The notes under the pieces: model-generated
Told to the model about the DNA's origin: nothing
Databases searched by the model: none
Seen by the model: the letters and a program-made list of their open reading frames with translations, nothing else
Shown here: positions 61,221-64,000 of the stretch, in pieces
Position numbering within the stretch: position 1 is the stretch's first letter
Layout of the letters: every line of letters begins with the position of its first letter
NCBI RefSeq assembly: GCF_018129965.1
Contig: NZ_JAFCKW010000023.1
Coordinates: 30,179-94,178, forward strand
DNA: 64,000 nucleotides
DNA from: Bradyrhizobium diazoefficiens
GTDB lineage: Bacteria; Pseudomonadota; Alphaproteobacteria; Rhizobiales; Xanthobacteraceae
Direction of reading: 5' to 3'
Made by a program: the position numbers and the translations under genes

Positions 61221-63491
61221 ATGAGTTCGTTGGAGAGGAATTATCGTTGGCTCGGATCAGCGGCTGCGATCAGGGCAACGATGTTAGGTTCGGTCGTCTT
61301 CGTATCCGTTGAACTCCCGTGGTCCCCGGCGCACGCCCAGACCAGCCTGCCGCCGGTGACGGTCGAAGCGCCGAACGCGCCGAAGACGCGCAGTGCCGCC
61401 GCGTCGAATCAGCGCACACGATCGGCACGCACGGCCACGGCAAACCGCCGGGCCAACGTGGCCGCCGATCCGAATCGCTCTGCACAGGCGAGCGGACGCG
61501 CCACCACCGAGGCAGCGACCGGCTATGTCGCCACCAGCAGTTCGGCCGGCACCAAGACCAACACACCGTTGATCGAAACGCCGCAGTCGATCTCGGTCGT
61601 GACCAGGAAGGAACTCGAGGATCGCAACGTCCAGACGCTGAAGGACGCCGTCAACTATACGCCGGGCGTCACGACCTCGGCGTTCGGATACGATCCGCGC
61701 TTCGACAGCTTCTATATTCGCGGCTTCGACGTGACCTACACCGGGATCTATCGGGACGGGCTGCGGCAGGGCGGCGGCAATTTCGCGATTCCCAAGATCG
61801 AGCCCTATGGGCTCGACAGCGTCACGATTCTCCGCGGCCCGGCCTCGGGCCTCTACGGCCTCGGCTCTCCGGGCGGCATCGTCGATGTCACGACGAAGCG
61901 CCCGCCGATGACGGCGTTCGGCGAGGTCCAGTTGCAGGCCGGCAATTACGATCGCTACCAGGGCAGTTTCGACGTCGGCGGACCGGTGCCCGGCAGCGAT
62001 CAACTCTACTACCGGCTGACGGGCCTGCTGCGCGATGCCAAGACCTGGTTTCCCGGCAATGACGACGACCGCGCCTATATTGCGCCCGCGCTGACCTGGA
62101 AGCCGAACCTCGATACGACGTTCACGATCCTCGGGGAATATCAGACCAGCCGGACCGCCGCGAGCATCGGAAACGCGCGCACGGCTGATGGGAAGCTGAC
62201 CAACATCTATTCGAACGATCCGGCGTTCAGCTCCATGGACCAGAAGCAGTTCCGGATCGGTTATGCGTTCGAGCACAACGTCAACGACACCTGGACCGTA
62301 CGGCAGAATTTCCGGTATTATCAGGTCGGGGTCGACGCGAAATACGTCCAGATCGACAGTATCAATGACGCGGCCCAGACCGCATCGCGTTCCGCCTGGC
62401 GCATCGTGGACAATCTCAAGACGGCGAGCCTCGACAATCAGGCCGAGGCCAAGTTCATGCTGGGCTCGGTCAAGAACACGGTCCTGTTCGGCGTCGACTA
62501 CACCCACGCCTATTACGACGACAAGATCGGGTACGGGCCGGCGCCCGACCTCAATCTTCAGACGCTGAACTACGGCGCCCAGGCGATCGCGTCGCCGCCG
62601 TTTTCGATCTTCACCAAGCAGACGACCGACGAGGTCGGGGTCTATGTGCAGGAGCAGGCCAAGTTCGGAGGCTTCGTCCTGACGCTCAACGGACGTCAGA
62701 GCTGGGTCTCGCAAAGCACGACGACGACGCTGAATGGAACGCCACAGACCGGGAAGCCTTCGGCCTTCACCGGCCGCGCGGGTCTCAGCTATGTCTTCGA
62801 CAACGGCGTTGCGCCCTATGTCAGCTACGCCACCTCGTTCAGCCCGCAGACCGGCGTCGACGTGAGCGGGGCCACGTTCAAGCCGACCACCGGCGAGCAG
62901 ACCGAAGCCGGCATCAAATATCAGATGCCGAATTTTCCGCTGCTGATGACCGCCGCCGTGTTCGACATCAAGCAGGACAATGTCCTGCGCACCAATTCTG
63001 ATAACACTGCATTCCAGGCTGCAACCGGACAGATCGAGTCCAAGGGACTGGAACTCGAGGCCAAGCTGGCGCTCAAGCCGGGCTTCGATTTCACGGCCGC
63101 CTACACCCATCTCAACGTCGTGATTACGCGCGGCAATATCGACACCACCGGCAACCAGTACTCCGGCATTCCGAGAGATTCCTTCGCGACGTTCGGCAAA
63201 TACACCTTCCAGTCCGGCACGCCTCTCGAAGGACTGGGCCTTGGCCTCGGCGCACGCTATATCGGGGCCAATTTCGGCGACGACCAGAACACGTTCGAGA
63301 ATGCAGCGACCACCTTGTTCGACGCAGTGATCGACTACGATGTCGGCAAGCTCGACCGGAGATTCCAGGGCGCCTATATGCGCGTGAACGCCACCAACCT
63401 GTTCGACAAGAAGTTCAACACCTGCCAGTCCGGCTATTGCTATGCGGGCGAACGGCGCCAGGTGATCGGGACGTTGAGCTATCGGTGGTAG
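61221..63491 (+). CDS. TonB-dependent siderophore-type receptor
   Basis: A 756-residue outer-membrane receptor of the FhuA/FoxA/FpvA class. After a long signal region (cleaved near AHAQ) come a TonB-box-like SLPPVTVEA, a Ser/Thr/Ala/Arg-rich spacer, the plug domain (TPQSISVVTRKELEDRNVQT to GLGSPGGIVDVTTKRP) and a 22-strand barrel ending YRW. It imports a ferric siderophore or other metal complex using TonB energy. ATG 61221 fits the signal peptide better than ATG 61182, but neither has a good ribosome-binding site. No transporter or siderophore genes are adjacent. Confidence 0.87.
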   Translation: MSSLERNYRWLGSAAAIRATMLGSVVFVSVELPWSPAHAQTSLPPVTVEAPNAPKTRSAAASNQRTRSARTATANRRANVAADPNRSAQASGRATTEAATGYVATSSSAGTKTNTPLIETPQSISVVTRKELEDRNVQTLKDAVNYTPGVTTSAFGYDPRFDSFYIRGFDVTYTGIYRDGLRQGGGNFAIPKIEPYGLDSVTILRGPASGLYGLGSPGGIVDVTTKRPPMTAFGEVQLQAGNYDRYQGSFDVGGPVPGSDQLYYRLTGLLRDAKTWFPGNDDDRAYIAPALTWKPNLDTTFTILGEYQTSRTAASIGNARTADGKLTNIYSNDPAFSSMDQKQFRIGYAFEHNVNDTWTVRQNFRYYQVGVDAKYVQIDSINDAAQTASRSAWRIVDNLKTASLDNQAEAKFMLGSVKNTVLFGVDYTHAYYDDKIGYGPAPDLNLQTLNYGAQAIASPPFSIFTKQTTDEVGVYVQEQAKFGGFVLTLNGRQSWVSQSTTTTLNGTPQTGKPSAFTGRAGLSYVFDNGVAPYVSYATSFSPQTGVDVSGATFKPTTGEQTEAGIKYQMPNFPLLMTAAVFDIKQDNVLRTNSDNTAFQAATGQIESKGLELEAKLALKPGFDFTAAYTHLNVVITRGNIDTTGNQYSGIPRDSFATFGKYTFQSGTPLEGLGLGLGARYIGANFGDDQNTFENAATTLFDAVIDYDVGKLDRRFQGAYMRVNATNLFDKKFNTCQSGYCYAGERRQVIGTLSYRW

Positions 63492-63527
63492 GCCGATGCG
63501 TCCCGCATCGTCGGGATTCGCCCTGGT
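63492..63527. other. Short spacer before the right-edge repeat block
   Basis: From the receptor stop codon to the window end (509 bases) no protein gene is supported. The region is filled with repeat elements at 63528-63655, 63689-63768 and 63769-64000; short open frames there are repeat-encoded. Confidence 0.5.
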
Positions 63528-63655
63528 GTCCCGGACAAGCTGCAACGCGTAAGCGTTGCAGCGCAGAGCCGGGACCCAGAGGTCGCGAACTCCCGTGCTG
63601 CATGGGGCCCGGGTCTGCAGCGCACCGCAAGGGCGCTGCGCTGCGTCCGGGGCAC
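63528..63655. repeat. Nested palindromic repeat, 'gtcccgg...ccgggac' type
   Basis: GTCCCGG (63528-63534) pairs with CCGGGAC (63569-63575) around the perfect hairpin TGCAACGC-GTAA-GCGTTGCA (63541-63560). A second set of arms follows (GGGCCCGGGTCTGCAGCGCA with TGCGCTGCGTCCGGGG). This is another class of dispersed Bradyrhizobium repeat. Confidence 0.6.
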
Positions 63656-63688
63656 TCGAGTGGAGTGGGGCGCACGCTCTCTCCACAT

Positions 63689-63768
63689 CGTCATTGGCAG
63701 CGCAGCGAAGCAATCCAGAATCCCTCCGCGGAAAGACTCTTCATTGCTTCGCTGCGCTCGCAATGACG
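63689..63768. repeat. Palindromic intergenic repeat, 'cattgcgag' type, second copy
   Basis: It begins CGTCATTGGCAGCGCAGCGA and ends TTCGCTGCGCTCGCAATGACG, with the central GAAGCAATCCAG / CATTGCTTCG pairing. It is related to the element at 90-169. Confidence 0.75.
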
Positions 63769-64000
63769 GAGCGATTGGCATCGCCGCCATGCTCCAATTC
63801 GCATTCAACTTGCAGACACGCCTTCGCATTCTCGCGGCGCGTTTCGCCCGAGTTTTGCCTGGTCGCTCCACCCTCTCCAATCCAAGAGGGCGCAGGGAAG
63901 GCCGGGTGCTGACGTCGCACCCGCGGTCCGCTGCGCGAAAAGCACACGCAAAAGAACCGCACAGCAGCATACAGGTGGAGCCAAATCACTCGGCCTTCCC
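63769..64000. repeat. Probable dispersed repeat at the right edge
   Basis: The segment with CCAAGAGGGCGCAGGGAAGG, then GCCGGGTGCTGACGTCGCAC, resembles from memory a long repeat found at many places in Bradyrhizobium genomes. Its open frames are the kind annotated as short hypothetical proteins in such repeats. It continues past the window, and only a genome search could fix its limits. Confidence 0.35.

Noticed and set aside
61284..63713. An 809-codon open frame on the minus strand
   Set aside because: It is antisense to the TonB-dependent receptor and is explained by high GC content.

Overview
The window is high-GC alphaproteobacterial DNA and most probably comes from a Bradyrhizobium chromosome. 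The evidence is a subclass B3 metallo-beta-lactamase that I recognise as close to BJP-1 of Bradyrhizobium, a 26-residue PqqA of the type I know from Bradyrhizobium, several copies of the palindromic intergenic repeats common in that genus, and the overall gene content (xoxF methanol oxidation, hut operon, Liv-type transporters). No tRNA, rRNA, CRISPR array, phage or insertion sequence was seen. All identifications come from reading the sequence and from family knowledge; no database search was run.

Region 1 (1-11.8 kb) is a quinoprotein accessory island. It has a CxxxCW rhodanese-like protein and an XoxJ-like binding protein on the minus strand. On the plus strand are a SoxH-like zinc metallohydrolase, a SoxYZ-like carrier, a complete small ABC importer and a small secreted protein. 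Then come a porin-like outer-membrane protein, an orphan pqqA, a PQQ alcohol dehydrogenase with the Asp-x-Asp lanthanide signature, its cytochrome c and a second XoxJ-like protein. The four 'quinoprotein relay' type genes are known mainly by co-occurrence and have no established biochemistry.

Region 2 (12-25.3 kb) is methanol, formaldehyde and alcohol oxidation: a Bug-type binding protein, an AraC regulator, xoxF, xoxG, glutathione-dependent formaldehyde dehydrogenase and gfa. A Tat-exported two-subunit molybdenum aldehyde oxidoreductase, a third PQQ dehydrogenase and a Rieske protein follow. Together these would take methanol to S-formylglutathione and other alcohols to acids through periplasmic electron transfer. 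No Ca-type mxaFI cluster is present; all three quinoproteins carry Asp-x-Asp.

Region 3 (25.4-38 kb) is mixed: truncated haemoglobin, 3-hydroxybutyryl-CoA dehydrogenase, an aromatic/histidinol-phosphate aminotransferase, an orphan PstS, an NRAMP-related transporter, tungstate TupB and TupA in convergent orientation without TupC, a frameshifted secreted protein, an acidic low-complexity protein, the B3 metallo-beta-lactamase and a membrane GGDEF/EAL-type protein.

Region 4 (38-47.2 kb, minus strand) holds a CO-dehydrogenase-like molybdenum hydroxylase (M, S and L subunits) followed by a Liv-type importer. A divergent TetR gene faces it across two matching palindromes. The hydroxylase lacks both motifs that mark CO dehydrogenases, so its substrate is unknown.

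Region 5 (47.2-57.8 kb) is histidine utilisation: hutIHU and divergent hutF-hutC around a perfect 20-bp palindrome, then an ABC importer and an M20 amidohydrolase that may stand in for the missing hutG.

Region 6 (57.8-64 kb) has an isolated BamA-like protein, a small secreted protein, a TonB-dependent siderophore-type receptor and a block of repeats at the right edge.
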